A DNA stretch of 27,729 bases from Spirochaetia bacterium UBA2205 (GCA_002328585.1 DCUV01000032.1:1-27729), one strand, 5' to 3'. Shown: positions 17,156 through 24,712, counted from the first letter of the stretch. Made by a program: numbers and translations. Notes: generated from the sequence alone by a model not told the origin.

Positions 17156-17824
17156 TCATTTACCAATCTTTGCTTTTATGCGTCTTTTCAAAGCATTTAA
17201 AAAACCATCCATCCCCTCACCGGTTTTACCACTGACTTTAAATATCTCCATTGTGGGATTGGTTCGTTTAATATTTTCCGATAGTTCATCCATATCAAAA
17301 TCCAGATAGGGCAAAAGGTCTATTTTATTTATCAATAGTGTCTGTGATGAGTTAAACATAAGTGGATATTTAACCGGTTTATCTTCTCCTTCAGTGATGC
17401 TAAGCACAACAATGCGTTCATCCTCACCCAATTCAAATTCAGCAGGGCACACCAGATTCCCAATATTCTCTATTATTACAACATCAATCTCATCCAGATT
17501 AAATTGTCCAAGACAGCCCATTATCCATGAACTTTCCAGGTGACAGGCACCGCCAAAAAGTTTTGTTTCAATCTGGATAATAGGGATACCATACTTAGCC
17601 AATTTTTCAGAATCTTTGGTTGTCTCCATATCACCTTCAATGAGGGCGATGTTGTAATAGGGCTTTAGATTAGCTATAATATTATCAGTAATGGTGGTTT
17701 TCCCGGAGCCGGGCGAACTCATGATATCTATCATATAAACCTTTTTATTGCTCAAAAGCTTTTTGATCTCTTCTGCCTTCTGGACATTGGCTTCAAAGAT
17801 ATTCTGTAACACCTGAATTTCCAT
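17156..17824 (-). CDS. hypB: Hydrogenase nickel incorporation GTPase HypB
   Basis: A 222-residue SIMIBI-class GTPase that, with HypA, loads nickel into the large subunit of [NiFe] hydrogenase. Visible motifs are the P-loop SSPGSGKT (residues about 36-43), EGDMETTKDSEKL (switch region), GGACHLE (metal-site Cys-His at the dimer interface), IIENIGNLVCP (Walker B/G3 area) and the guanine-specificity motif NKIDLL. The start lacks both the CxxCGC high-affinity nickel site of E. coli HypB and the His-rich stretch of storage-type HypB; it begins directly with the helix before the P-loop. An AGGAGA ribosome binding site precedes the ATG. It is separated from hypF-D-E-C by about 4.6 kb and lies on the opposite strand. 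No hypA is seen in the window. Confidence 0.95.
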   Translation of the reverse strand: MEIQVLQNIFEANVQKAEEIKKLLSNKKVYMIDIMSSPGSGKTTITDNIIANLKPYYNIALIEGDMETTKDSEKLAKYGIPIIQIETKLFGGACHLESSWIMGCLGQFNLDEIDVVIIENIGNLVCPAEFELGEDERIVVLSITEGEDKPVKYPLMFNSSQTLLINKIDLLPYLDFDMDELSENIKRTNPTMEIFKVSGKTGEGMDGFLNALKRRIKAKIGK

Positions 17825-18007
17825 AGCAAAATCTCCTATAATAAATCATGATTATATTACATACCAGCTAAAATACCACTATAGTAGTTATATCATTGTA
17901 TGTACAAAAATACTAAATTAAAAATGCATCACCCTGTAATTATTGAGCGTATGGTTCATTGTAGTAATACATTATTTTTTACCCTATCATGTTTTGTAAA
18001 CAACCTT

Positions 18008-18205
18008 TTATATCTCCCATATATCATATACAGGGGTATCATCAACCCTGTCACATTTTTTATCAAGAGTAACTATCGGAATAGGAATATCGGGGTACAT
18101 CTGCCCAAAAACAGAATATTTACTTTTCTTAAACTGATTTACATCCGCTTTTACCTCATATGCCTTTCTATTGTTGACTATAAAATCAATTTCATTACCC
18201 TGCAA
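18008..18205 (-). pseudogene. 3' remnant of a DUF4143-type AAA ATPase gene
   Basis: An open stretch of about 65 codons translates to GNEIDFIVNNRKAYEVKADV followed by a helix, MYPDIPIPIVTLD and a C-terminal VYDIWEI. This matches the end of the AAA plus DUF4143 family of ATPases, where (K/N)EIDFxV....YEVK is a nuclease-like core and the chain ends in a short IPxWxFL-like strand. The ATPase domain and the front of DUF4143 are missing; homology stops at position 18205, exactly at a repeat-like motif. No plausible start with a ribosome binding site exists in front, so it is taken as a gene relic. It was left behind when sequence to the right (now the hydrogenase operon) was joined. Confidence 0.5.
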
Positions 18206-18220
18206 TGAATTCAGGATGAC
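18199..18220. repeat. Repeat-like motif with CCTG/CAGG ends
   Basis: On the minus strand this reads GTCATCCTGAATTCATTGCA followed by GG. It resembles the short interspersed sequence of the form TCATCCTGAA...TTCAGGAT that is scattered in many bacterial genomes. It lies exactly where similarity to the DUF4143 remnant ends, so it may mark a recombination junction. The identification is from pattern memory only. Confidence 0.3.
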
Positions 18221-18281
18221 TATCGACAACTATTTTTATCTTCTCTGGGTGTCCGCACGCCGACGGGAACTCCTCCTCTAT

Positions 18282-18316
18282 AAAAAAGTGAGCTGCCCTA
18301 ATGTAAAGCAGCTCAC
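18282..18316 (-). terminator. Rho-independent terminator of the hydrogenase operon
   Basis: On the minus strand the perfect 9-bp stem GTGAGCTGC / GCAGCTCAC (forward 18288-18296 and 18308-18316, 11-nt loop) is followed by six T residues (forward AAAAAA at 18282-18287). It lies 36 bp after the stop of the large-subunit gene, in the right orientation to end that operon. On the plus strand no T-run follows, so it should act one way. Confidence 0.85.
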
Positions 18317-18352
18317 TGTTACAAAATATACCCTTATACCCATTTCAAAAAC

Positions 18353-19918
18353 CTAACAGATCTTGAATGTACCAATCTCTTTGTCACCTTCTACAACATG
18401 AACAGCACAGGCTATACAGGGGTCAAACGATCTGACAACGCGCGCTGCTTCAATTGGATTTTTGGGATCAGAGATTGGAGTGCCAAGCAATGCTTGCTCA
18501 ACAGGTCCAAGTTTGCCATCATCACCACGTGGTCCGCAGAACCATGTTGTTGGAACAACACACTGGTAATTAGCTATCTTCTTATCTTCTATGATAATCC
18601 AGTGGCCCAATGCACCTCGTGAAGCTTCAGTTAAACCTTCACCCTGACCTTTATCAGGAATTTCGTAGGTTGAACGTGGCATTGCACCTACTTCTAATTC
18701 ATCAAGCCATTCATATGCTCTCTCGCATAATAACTTACACTCAATGACCCGGGCTGCATGTCTTCCTAATGTAGAAAATACAGCATTGATATCAGCATTG
18801 AACACTTTGAGTAAAGAATCAACCTCACTCTTAATTCTTTTGTCTCCTGAAAGGTAGCTAACAACAACGCGAGCTAACGGACCTACTTCCATAGGCATAT
18901 TCTCATATCGTGGGGCTTTAAGCCATGTATAAGCACCCCCCTTATGCGGATCAGGATTTGTCTGACCCTGATATGGATGTAAATTGCTACCCGAGTTATA
19001 TCGTGAATAGCGTACCTGTTCCCTTATTTTTGCAGGATCAAATTCCGCGAGCTTCTTACCATCATAAACCCCTCGTTTAAAGAAGAATTCGGAATGCTCC
19101 TGATTTTCCTCAAACACACCATATGATAGGAAATTGGTAAATTTACCAATATTAAAATAATCGCTGTAAGCCTTGGCAACTGCGATGATATCGTTGTAGT
19201 AAACCTTGTTTACAAATTTTTCTACATCTTTTAAAAATTTTTTATATTGGCGGATTTTATCCCGTGTAGGAACTTGAGTAACTCCACCCGGCACCAGACC
19301 AACCATATGTGGAGTTCTTCCGCCAAAAAGACCTATCATTTGCTGAGCTTCTAAACGGACATTCAGTGCCTCTAAATAATGAGCTATCGCTGCAATATTT
19401 AGATCCTGATCCTTGATATAAAAATCACCTTCATACCGCGGCAGGAATGGTGCAACTGCAGTAATAGCATCCTGGCGATTCTTCTTTACCTCTAATTCAT
19501 TCTTTGCCCAATCACGTACTGCCAAAAGCTTTTTATCGTTCCCATTATATTTTAATATTGATGTAATATCAACATAGTCAAGAGCACATAAATGGTAAAA
19601 ATGAAGAATATGGGATTGCAGATAGTCGGCACATAAAATGAGATTCCTGAGCAATCTGCCATTCTTATTTGCAGTGATACCAAATGCCGAATCCAAACAT
19701 TTACTTGATGCTATCCCATGAGGAGCAGGGCACACACCACAAATACGCTGTGTAATCTGATTTGCATCCACAGGGTTTCTACCCTTGAGTATCATTTCAT
19801 AGCCACGGAACATGTCGCCTTTGCTCCATGCATTAGCAACTTTTCCATTTTGAACATCCAGCTCAATAGACAGATGTCCTTCTATTCTGGTAATTGGATC
19901 AAGTAATACCTTAGCCAT
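18353..19918 (-). CDS. [NiFe] hydrogenase large subunit, group 1 type
   Basis: A 521-residue catalytic subunit that carries the Ni-Fe(CN)2CO centre and oxidises or makes H2. It starts with the canonical LLDPITRIEGHL. The nickel ligands lie in the L1 motif QRICGVCPAPHG (residues about 57-68) and the L2 motif DPCIACAVHV near the end. After the L2 His a 14-residue tail (VVEGDKEIGTFKIC) remains, the peptide a maturation endopeptidase would remove after nickel loading. The L2 form DPCxACAVH points to group 1, membrane- or periplasm-associated uptake enzymes; the subgroup cannot be decided here. It has no signal peptide and would be exported bound to the Tat-signal small subunit. Its ATG overlaps the small-subunit gene by 8 nt with GGAGG in front. 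A terminator follows. Confidence 0.97.
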   Translation of the reverse strand: MAKVLLDPITRIEGHLSIELDVQNGKVANAWSKGDMFRGYEMILKGRNPVDANQITQRICGVCPAPHGIASSKCLDSAFGITANKNGRLLRNLILCADYLQSHILHFYHLCALDYVDITSILKYNGNDKKLLAVRDWAKNELEVKKNRQDAITAVAPFLPRYEGDFYIKDQDLNIAAIAHYLEALNVRLEAQQMIGLFGGRTPHMVGLVPGGVTQVPTRDKIRQYKKFLKDVEKFVNKVYYNDIIAVAKAYSDYFNIGKFTNFLSYGVFEENQEHSEFFFKRGVYDGKKLAEFDPAKIREQVRYSRYNSGSNLHPYQGQTNPDPHKGGAYTWLKAPRYENMPMEVGPLARVVVSYLSGDKRIKSEVDSLLKVFNADINAVFSTLGRHAARVIECKLLCERAYEWLDELEVGAMPRSTYEIPDKGQGEGLTEASRGALGHWIIIEDKKIANYQCVVPTTWFCGPRGDDGKLGPVEQALLGTPISDPKNPIEAARVVRSFDPCIACAVHVVEGDKEIGTFKIC

Positions 19919-20915
19919 TGATCACACCTCCATTCTTAAGTTTTAGTACAGTTTCAGCAACCTGTGGATGCAAGCTTTCAATTTCATTATTGCTTGCCAT
20001 CAGATGCTTATAGATACCTCTGTTGCCATAATCCGGGAATGGAGGTTCTGTACATCCAATACATCCTGAACCGCATCCGGTACAGGTGTTCACACCACCC
20101 ACCCATTTCCGCGTGGGTATATCACACCCTGTATCCATACCCAAACATCCTAATAGGTATAAACAACCCTCTTCACCCCAATGTTTGGCAAATCGTCCTC
20201 GTTTATAATCAGGAAGCCTTTCACATTTTTCATGAACAGTAGTTCCATAATACATAAGAGGTCTGTTATATTCATCAAGTTCAGGCATCCCCTTTAATAA
20301 TACATGCAATAGTGTACCCACCATCCAGTCAGGATGAGGCGGGCATCCCGGAATATTAATTACCTTTTTATCAGGCAGTAACTTTTGTAAGGATGTTGCC
20401 CCTGTTGGATTATCACCAGTAGCCCTGATCTTTGCACCAGGAATTCCGCCAAATGTTGCACATGAACCAACTGCAACCAATGCTATCGCATTAGCGCCTA
20501 ACCTCTGAATCCACTCCCGTGCTCCAATAATTCTTCCATCCATTTCTCCAATGGTACAATATTCATCGGATTTTGTAGGTATTGAACCTTCAACAATCAA
20601 TACAAAATCTTTTCGATTGGTTTTAACCGCATTTTCCAATACCTGTATGGCTGCATGTCCGGTACCACCACACAATGTCTGGTGATAGTTAAGGCTAATG
20701 TATTCAGTTATTACGGTAGCAATATCCGGTTCTAATTTGTTTAGCAGTGATACCGAGCATCCTGAACAGGACTGTGCCTGAATCCATATAACATTAGTTC
20801 GTTCAGAGGCTTTCTGCAATGCCCGTTTACAACCCTGAATGAACACACCCGGGAAAGCAACTGCGGCTGCTGTACCACCCATTACTTTTAAAAACTCTCT
20901 TCTATTTAGCGACAT
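19911..20915 (-). CDS. [NiFe] hydrogenase small subunit with Tat signal
   Basis: A 334-residue Fe-S electron-transfer subunit. The N-terminus has a twin-arginine signal (NRREFLKVMGG, residues 4-14), so the folded heterodimer is exported to the periplasm. Proximal cluster ligands are in SCSGCS, VGSCATFGG and PGCPPHP; distal cluster ligands are the His and Cys of VHEKC, then EEGC and LLGC. The medial cluster region reads DTGCDIP...GVNTCTGCGSGCIGC. The position that is Pro in enzymes with a [3Fe-4S] medial cluster is Cys here, and one further Cys is present. The chain ends soon after CTEPPFPD and lacks the C-terminal membrane helix of many group 1 small subunits. An AAGGAGG ribosome binding site precedes the ATG. 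It overlaps the large-subunit gene, supporting a 1:1 complex. Confidence 0.96.
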   Translation of the reverse strand: MSLNRREFLKVMGGTAAAVAFPGVFIQGCKRALQKASERTNVIWIQAQSCSGCSVSLLNKLEPDIATVITEYISLNYHQTLCGGTGHAAIQVLENAVKTNRKDFVLIVEGSIPTKSDEYCTIGEMDGRIIGAREWIQRLGANAIALVAVGSCATFGGIPGAKIRATGDNPTGATSLQKLLPDKKVINIPGCPPHPDWMVGTLLHVLLKGMPELDEYNRPLMYYGTTVHEKCERLPDYKRGRFAKHWGEEGCLYLLGCLGMDTGCDIPTRKWVGGVNTCTGCGSGCIGCTEPPFPDYGNRGIYKHLMASNNEIESLHPQVAETVLKLKNGGVING

Positions 20916-20939
20916 GTAATATCCTCCTTATTAATCAGG

Positions 20940-21404
20940 TTAATGAACAGTAACGCTTTCAAGAATCAAGTCCACAACTTTGGGAACTGATTCTGCAACC
21001 GAAGGGCTTAATGTCATATCTAAATCCTTGATGTTTTCCGGAACTATTCCAATGACTTCAATATCAGGATAAGCCCCCTGTATCTTCAAAACCTTAAGCA
21101 CTTCGGCAATGCCTAATTCATGCAATGAAACATTGGGAGATTTTGACACCAGATGCTCTCCCGCAAACCTGTATATACTGCCGGGTTTATCGTGAACGTT
21201 TAATGCATCAACAATCATAATTTTATCAAACTGGTTCATATGCAAAATAAGATCAAATCCAGCTATACCGCCATCTAACAGTTCAACATGCTGTGGCAAT
21301 GATACATCATGTTGCTGCATATACTGAATCACATGCACACCAACACCATCATCCTTCTGCAACAGGTTTCCGATGCCCAGTATTAACGTTCGTTTAGGTT
21401 TCAT
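20940..21404 (-). CDS. Hydrogenase maturation protease (HyaD/HybD/HycI family)
   Basis: This endopeptidase clips the C-terminal tail of the large subunit after nickel insertion. The 154-residue form starting MKPKRTLILGIGN is preferred, because family members begin right before the ILGIGN strand; a longer reading (16 more residues from 21452) would run into the cytochrome gene and adds nothing recognisable. Nickel-sensing ligands of the family are present: Asp in LLQKDDGVGV (E/D16 position of HybD/HycI), Asp in VDALNVHDKPG and His in SLHELGIAEVL. It lies between the cytochrome and small-subunit genes, with 26 and 24 nt gaps, so it is part of the operon. The ribosome binding site before Met is weak (AAAGAAAG), so the upstream start is not fully excluded. 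Confidence 0.92.
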   Translation of the reverse strand: MKPKRTLILGIGNLLQKDDGVGVHVIQYMQQHDVSLPQHVELLDGGIAGFDLILHMNQFDKIMIVDALNVHDKPGSIYRFAGEHLVSKSPNVSLHELGIAEVLKVLKIQGAYPDIEVIGIVPENIKDLDMTLSPSVAESVPKVVDLILESVTVH

Positions 21405-21430
21405 TGCACATTCTTTCTTTAAGAGCTTTA

Positions 21431-21829
21431 TTATTCTTTTGCTATGTGACACTCATTACATAATGTTGGACCTTGTTTTGTCTTTGCATGACAGCTGATA
21501 CATAGATTATGCAATGTATCCTCGCCACTTGCTCCCTTATGGCACACCGCACATTGTTTAATCCTGTCATCATTACCCTGTTTATGATGGCAAATGACAC
21601 ACTTTACCCCTGCATCTTCATGTTTTTTATGAGCCAGCTTTACAGGGTCCATAGCATTCATTGTTGCATTAATTCCAGCCTGCTTGTCAGTATCAGTAAT
21701 AAACTTGTTAACATCGGTAACTGTTACGACATCAGTTGGACTGGTATTAATGTTGGTGGTACCTTGCGAACATCCTGCTAAAAAAATAACCGCAACAGCA
21801 CCTACTAAACACAGTTTGCTTTTACTCAC
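21431..21829 (-). CDS. Tetraheme cytochrome c3-like lipoprotein
   Basis: A 132-residue protein with a lipoprotein signal peptide (lipobox FLAGC, Cys20) and four heme-binding motifs: CVICH (followed by a second His), CAVCH, CISCH and CNECH. HKKH lies before the first motif and LHNL before the third; with the CHH this gives four further histidines, enough for bis-His ligation of all four hemes, as in class III cytochromes c3/c7. A 50-residue linker rich in Thr, Asp and Asn separates the anchor from the heme domain. As the first gene of the hydrogenase operon it is the likely electron acceptor of the exported enzyme. The start is GTG (an in-frame ATG is not available: ATGTGA), supported by AAGGAGG in front. 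Confidence 0.92.
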   Translation of the reverse strand: MSKSKLCLVGAVAVIFLAGCSQGTTNINTSPTDVVTVTDVNKFITDTDKQAGINATMNAMDPVKLAHKKHEDAGVKCVICHHKQGNDDRIKQCAVCHKGASGEDTLHNLCISCHAKTKQGPTLCNECHIAKE

Positions 21830-21868
21830 ATTTTACCTCCTTAAACTATTGTGATATCTTCATAAAAT

Positions 21869-21874
21869 ATTATA
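21869..21874 (-). promoter_or_regulatory. -10 box of the hydrogenase operon
   Basis: A perfect TATAAT on the minus strand lies about 40 bp before the GTG of the cytochrome gene. There is no good -35 hexamer at 16-18 bp; the inverted repeat arm lies there instead, which suggests activator-dependent transcription. Confidence 0.45.
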
Positions 21875-21882
21875 ATAAATCC

Positions 21883-21921
21883 TGCAATAATATAGTTAAA
21901 CTAAAATGTTATATTATTGCA
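21883..21921. promoter_or_regulatory. 12-bp perfect inverted repeat, candidate operator of the hydrogenase operon
   Basis: TGCAATAATATA (21883-21894) is exactly complementary to TATATTATTGCA (21910-21921), with a 15-nt spacer. The near arm starts 8 bp upstream of the TATAAT box, read on the minus strand as ATTATTGCA-N8-TATAAT. Its core 9-mer ATTATTGCA recurs at the hyp-side promoter. A dimeric regulator site is the simplest reading. Confidence 0.5.
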
Positions 21922-21948
21922 CACCTTAAGTAAACCATAAGCAACAAA

Positions 21949-21972
21949 TCATCCTTAACAGGATGACCTGTT
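21949..21972. repeat. Two overlapping, mutually exclusive small inverted repeats
   Basis: TCATCC (21949-21954) pairs with GGATGA (21961-21966); AACAGG (21957-21962) pairs with CCTGTT (21967-21972). They share bases, so only one hairpin could form at a time. On DNA they could be a compound binding site. No function is shown. Confidence 0.35.
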
Positions 21973-22145
21973 TACAATTTTTGCAACCTTTGTTTATCAT
22001 CATTGAATGTTTCCATCTGTGTCAATCTAAATTTTTTCACATTATAAACAATTAATGCAAATAATTTAATATATGCAAATATTCAATGTTGTGCCCCAAC
22101 CACCAGTCATAACAACCATACGGCATTAATTGAAACTGTATGATA

Positions 22146-22241
22146 TTATTGTGCAAACATCCAATGCTTTCGCTCCAGAAAATGATGAACAGTTTCAGCA
22201 GTATATCTGGCCATACTATTTTTTACATCAGCTAACCACAT
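22146..22241 (-). pseudogene. Possible short peptide or gene relic
   Basis: A 31-codon reading frame, MWLADVKNSM then ARYTAETVHHFLERKHWMFAQ with a TAA stop, has a protein-like composition and a helical pattern. It lacks a ribosome binding site and has a stop four codons before its reading-frame extension ends upstream. I do not recognise it; it may be the end of a lost gene or a chance frame. Confidence 0.2.
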
Positions 22242-22257
22242 GGTAAAGTAACCTATC

Positions 22258-22285
22258 CATTATTGCAATGATGATGTAATATAAT
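22258..22285 (+). promoter_or_regulatory. Candidate promoter and operator of the hyp operon
   Basis: CATTATTGCAATGATG (22258-22273) is a 16-bp palindrome with one mismatched pair and includes the 9-mer ATTATTGCA found twice in the hydrogenase-side operator. TATAAT follows at 22280-22285, 12 bp after the 9-mer and in the same orientation as on the other side. Transcription would begin near 22292, leaving a leader of about 147 nt before hypF. A second possible start signal is an extended -10, TGCTACAAT (22423-22431), just before the ATG. Confidence 0.4.
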
Positions 22286-22438
22286 AGATTGACTGTAATG
22301 TCAACTACTAATTTATTATATTATAAAATTCTTAAACATCTATATTGCCATCCTCCTTTTAAAAAACAAAGGCTTTTTTTGTTGCAAAAAAGTGTGCCCA
22401 TTGCCTATAAACAGGTAACATGTGCTACAATTTTAACT

Positions 22439-24712
22439 ATGGTACACTATAAAATACAGGTCAATGGGATTGTACAGGGCGTGGGATTCAGGCCCTTTGT
22501 GTATGCTCTTGCTACCGGTAATAACTGCAAAGGTAGTGTTGTAAACAATACCGAAGGCGTTACCATTCACCTTGAGGGAGAAGAGCAATCTATACAGCAA
22601 TGTATTGATGCCATAAAAAATTCACCTCCTCCCCTTGCCAAAATTATTGATATACGTATAACAAAGCTTCCATTAAACGGCTATACTGCCTTTACCATAG
22701 AAGAAAGCCAGATAACAACTTGTAAAGATACCTTCATCCCGCCTGATGTTGCCATCTGTAATGAATGCCGTGATGAATTTTTTGATAGTACCAACAGGCG
22801 CTATCATTATCCATTTACAACATGCACCCATTGCGGACCGCGCTTCAGCATTATTGATGACATCCCCTATGACAGGGCAACCACATCCATGCGTTCATTC
22901 CCCATGTGCAGCAACTGTCTTGCAGAATACCGCAATCCGTTAAACCGCCGCTTTCATACTCAGCCCAATGCCTGCAGTGTTTGTGGGCCTGAGTACAGGC
23001 TATGCGATAGTTCCGGTAAAACCATCCTGACACAATTTGATGCCATCATGGAACAGGTAAAGGCATTGCTGAAAGACCACATCGTTGCCATAAAAAGTGT
23101 TGGCGGCTATCATTTAGCATGTGATGCCCGCAGTGACCGATGTGTAAAGCTGTTGCGAGAACGTAAAAACCGACCATTCAAACCCTTTGCCATCATGGTT
23201 TCCTCCATAGAATTTTTAGAAACATTTTGCTCTGTTACCGCCCGGGAAAAGGAACTTTTGCAAAGCAGGGAACGCCCCATAGTGCTGGTTAAACTTAACA
23301 AAAACATCTTCAGCACTCATGTTGCACCAGATTTAACCTATATTGGCGTTATGCTCCCGTATACTCCCTTCCACTATATGCTTTTTGACAATAATAGAGA
23401 AAACATCTATATCATGACAAGTGCAAACATTGCTGATGAACCTATTATCTATAAAGATAATGATGCGTTTGAGCGTCTCCATACTATTGTGGATTATTTT
23501 GTAACCTATAACCGTGAAATAATAGCTCACACCGATGACTCGGTTATGTATGTGGTTGACGAACATCCCTTCTTTGTCCGTCGCTCTCGCGGCTATGTTC
23601 CCGCGCCTCTCTTCATAAAAAAAACTCCACTGCATATACTTGCAACCGGTGGAGATCTAAAAAACAGTTTTGCACTGGCGCGGAATAATTTTGTCATTAT
23701 GAGCCAGTACCTTGGTGATCTGTCCACTCCATGGGGCAATGACCTTTACCGAAAAACTATCGCCCACTTTAGTAAAATCTTTGACTTTAAACCTGCACTG
23801 GTAGTCAGTGATTTGCACCCCGGCTATTTTACCACGTTATTTGCGCATGAACTGGAGGAGCATGGAGTACAAACCATTGCCACACAGCATCACCATGCAC
23901 ATATTGCCTCAGTATGCCAGGAGCATGGGATATCCCAGCCCGTCATTGGTATCGCGTACGATGGCACAGGTTATGGCACCGATCATACCCTGTGGGGGAG
24001 CGAATTTTTAATTGCTGACACTACAACCTTTACCCGCGCTGCGCACTTTGATTACTTTAAACTGCCTGGCGGAGAGCATGCCATCAACAATCCATGGAAG
24101 ATTGGGCTATCACTGTTGCAATGTACGGCAATAGACAGTAAAAATTTTTTTACCAATTGTAGCAGTGAACAAGAAAAATCCCTTGTTGAAGAGATTATAC
24201 AAAAAAATATCAACTGCCCGCTTACCTGCAGTATTGGCAGGCTTTTTGATGGTGTAGCAGCACTGTTGGGATTAGCGCACCATATCAGTACTGAAGCTGA
24301 GGCGGCAATGCTTCTGGAGGAAGAGGCGTTAAAAGCATATTCCGACACCTGTGTATTGCCCGTACCAATAAAAAATTCCATGCCCTATGGTATTGATACC
24401 GCATGGCTTGTTCAGGAAATTGTCAGTATGATAGATAGAGGAATAACACCGGCAACTATCGCCATGCGCTTTCACAGGGCAATTGCCGATGTTACCGTGC
24501 GGGTAGCTCTCATGCTACGAGAACAATTCAAAATACATAGCGTTGCGCTTTCCGGCGGCGTTTTTCATAATCGTATTTTACTGCACTGTATTGTTGAGGG
24601 ACTGCGTCAAAATAGGTTTGACGTATACACACCATTACAATTACCGTGCAATGATGGCGGCATTGCATTAGGACAGATAGCTATTGGCAGGGATACCTAT
24701 AATGGACATTAA
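22439..24712 (+). CDS. hypF: Carbamoyltransferase HypF
   Basis: A 757-residue enzyme that makes the thiocarbamoyl donor for the cyanide ligands of the [NiFe] centre, from carbamoyl phosphate and ATP, and passes it to HypE. Domains in order: acylphosphatase (residues 1-90, NGIVQGVGFRPFVYALA), two zinc knuckles (CNEC...CTHCGPRF and CSNC...CSVCGP, about 106-185), YrdC-like domain (about 200-385, SVGGYHLACDA, RKNRPFKPFA) and Kae1-like C-terminal domain (HHHAHIASV near 484, AYDGTGYG, SGGVFHNRIL). The frame is open for 50 more codons upstream, but family members start at the VHYKIQVNG strand, so Met at 22439 is chosen. No Shine-Dalgarno precedes it. Its end overlaps hypD by 11 nt. Confidence 0.95.
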   Translation: MVHYKIQVNGIVQGVGFRPFVYALATGNNCKGSVVNNTEGVTIHLEGEEQSIQQCIDAIKNSPPPLAKIIDIRITKLPLNGYTAFTIEESQITTCKDTFIPPDVAICNECRDEFFDSTNRRYHYPFTTCTHCGPRFSIIDDIPYDRATTSMRSFPMCSNCLAEYRNPLNRRFHTQPNACSVCGPEYRLCDSSGKTILTQFDAIMEQVKALLKDHIVAIKSVGGYHLACDARSDRCVKLLRERKNRPFKPFAIMVSSIEFLETFCSVTAREKELLQSRERPIVLVKLNKNIFSTHVAPDLTYIGVMLPYTPFHYMLFDNNRENIYIMTSANIADEPIIYKDNDAFERLHTIVDYFVTYNREIIAHTDDSVMYVVDEHPFFVRRSRGYVPAPLFIKKTPLHILATGGDLKNSFALARNNFVIMSQYLGDLSTPWGNDLYRKTIAHFSKIFDFKPALVVSDLHPGYFTTLFAHELEEHGVQTIATQHHHAHIASVCQEHGISQPVIGIAYDGTGYGTDHTLWGSEFLIADTTTFTRAAHFDYFKLPGGEHAINNPWKIGLSLLQCTAIDSKNFFTNCSSEQEKSLVEEIIQKNINCPLTCSIGRLFDGVAALLGLAHHISTEAEAAMLLEEEALKAYSDTCVLPVPIKNSMPYGIDTAWLVQEIVSMIDRGITPATIAMRFHRAIADVTVRVALMLREQFKIHSVALSGGVFHNRILLHCIVEGLRQNRFDVYTPLQLPCNDGGIALGQIAIGRDTYNGH

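Larger units (their letters stand above)
17825..18352. other. Gap between hypB and the hydrogenase operon: contents
   Basis: This 528-bp stretch holds a possible minus-strand -10 box for hypB (TATAAT, forward positions 17851-17856, without a good -35), the 3' remnant of an ATPase gene (18008-18205), a repeat-like motif (18199-18220), a GC-rich patch at about 18246-18277 unlike its surroundings, and the terminator at 18282-18316. Between about 17900 and 18007 nothing is recognised. Confidence 0.5.
21830..22438. other. Divergent regulatory region between hydrogenase and hyp operons
   Basis: About 600 bp of AT-rich DNA between the cytochrome and hypF starts. It contains -10 boxes on both strands, the 12-bp inverted repeat (21883-21921), overlapping small hairpins (21949-21972), two direct copies of ATGCAAATA at 22055-22063 and 22073-22081, a short possible coding relic (22146-22241) and a hyp-side operator-like palindrome (22258-22273). 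From 22290 to 22438 only AT-rich leader is seen, without a recognised riboswitch. Confidence 0.6.

Noticed and set aside
17900..18208. 102-codon plus-strand open frame
   Set aside because: No ribosome binding site, no domain, and it is antisense to the DUF4143-like remnant.
21405..21452. 16-codon N-terminal extension of the maturation protease
   Set aside because: It overlaps the cytochrome gene and adds sequence before the conserved first strand; kept only as a weak alternative.
22345..22390. Terminator-like stretch with CCTTT...AAAGG and T-run
   Set aside because: The stem is only five base pairs with a long AT loop, too weak to call.
22289..22438. 50-codon N-terminal extension of HypF
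   Set aside because: Family proteins begin at the acylphosphatase strand near 22439, and a probable promoter at 22280-22285 would place transcription start inside the extension.
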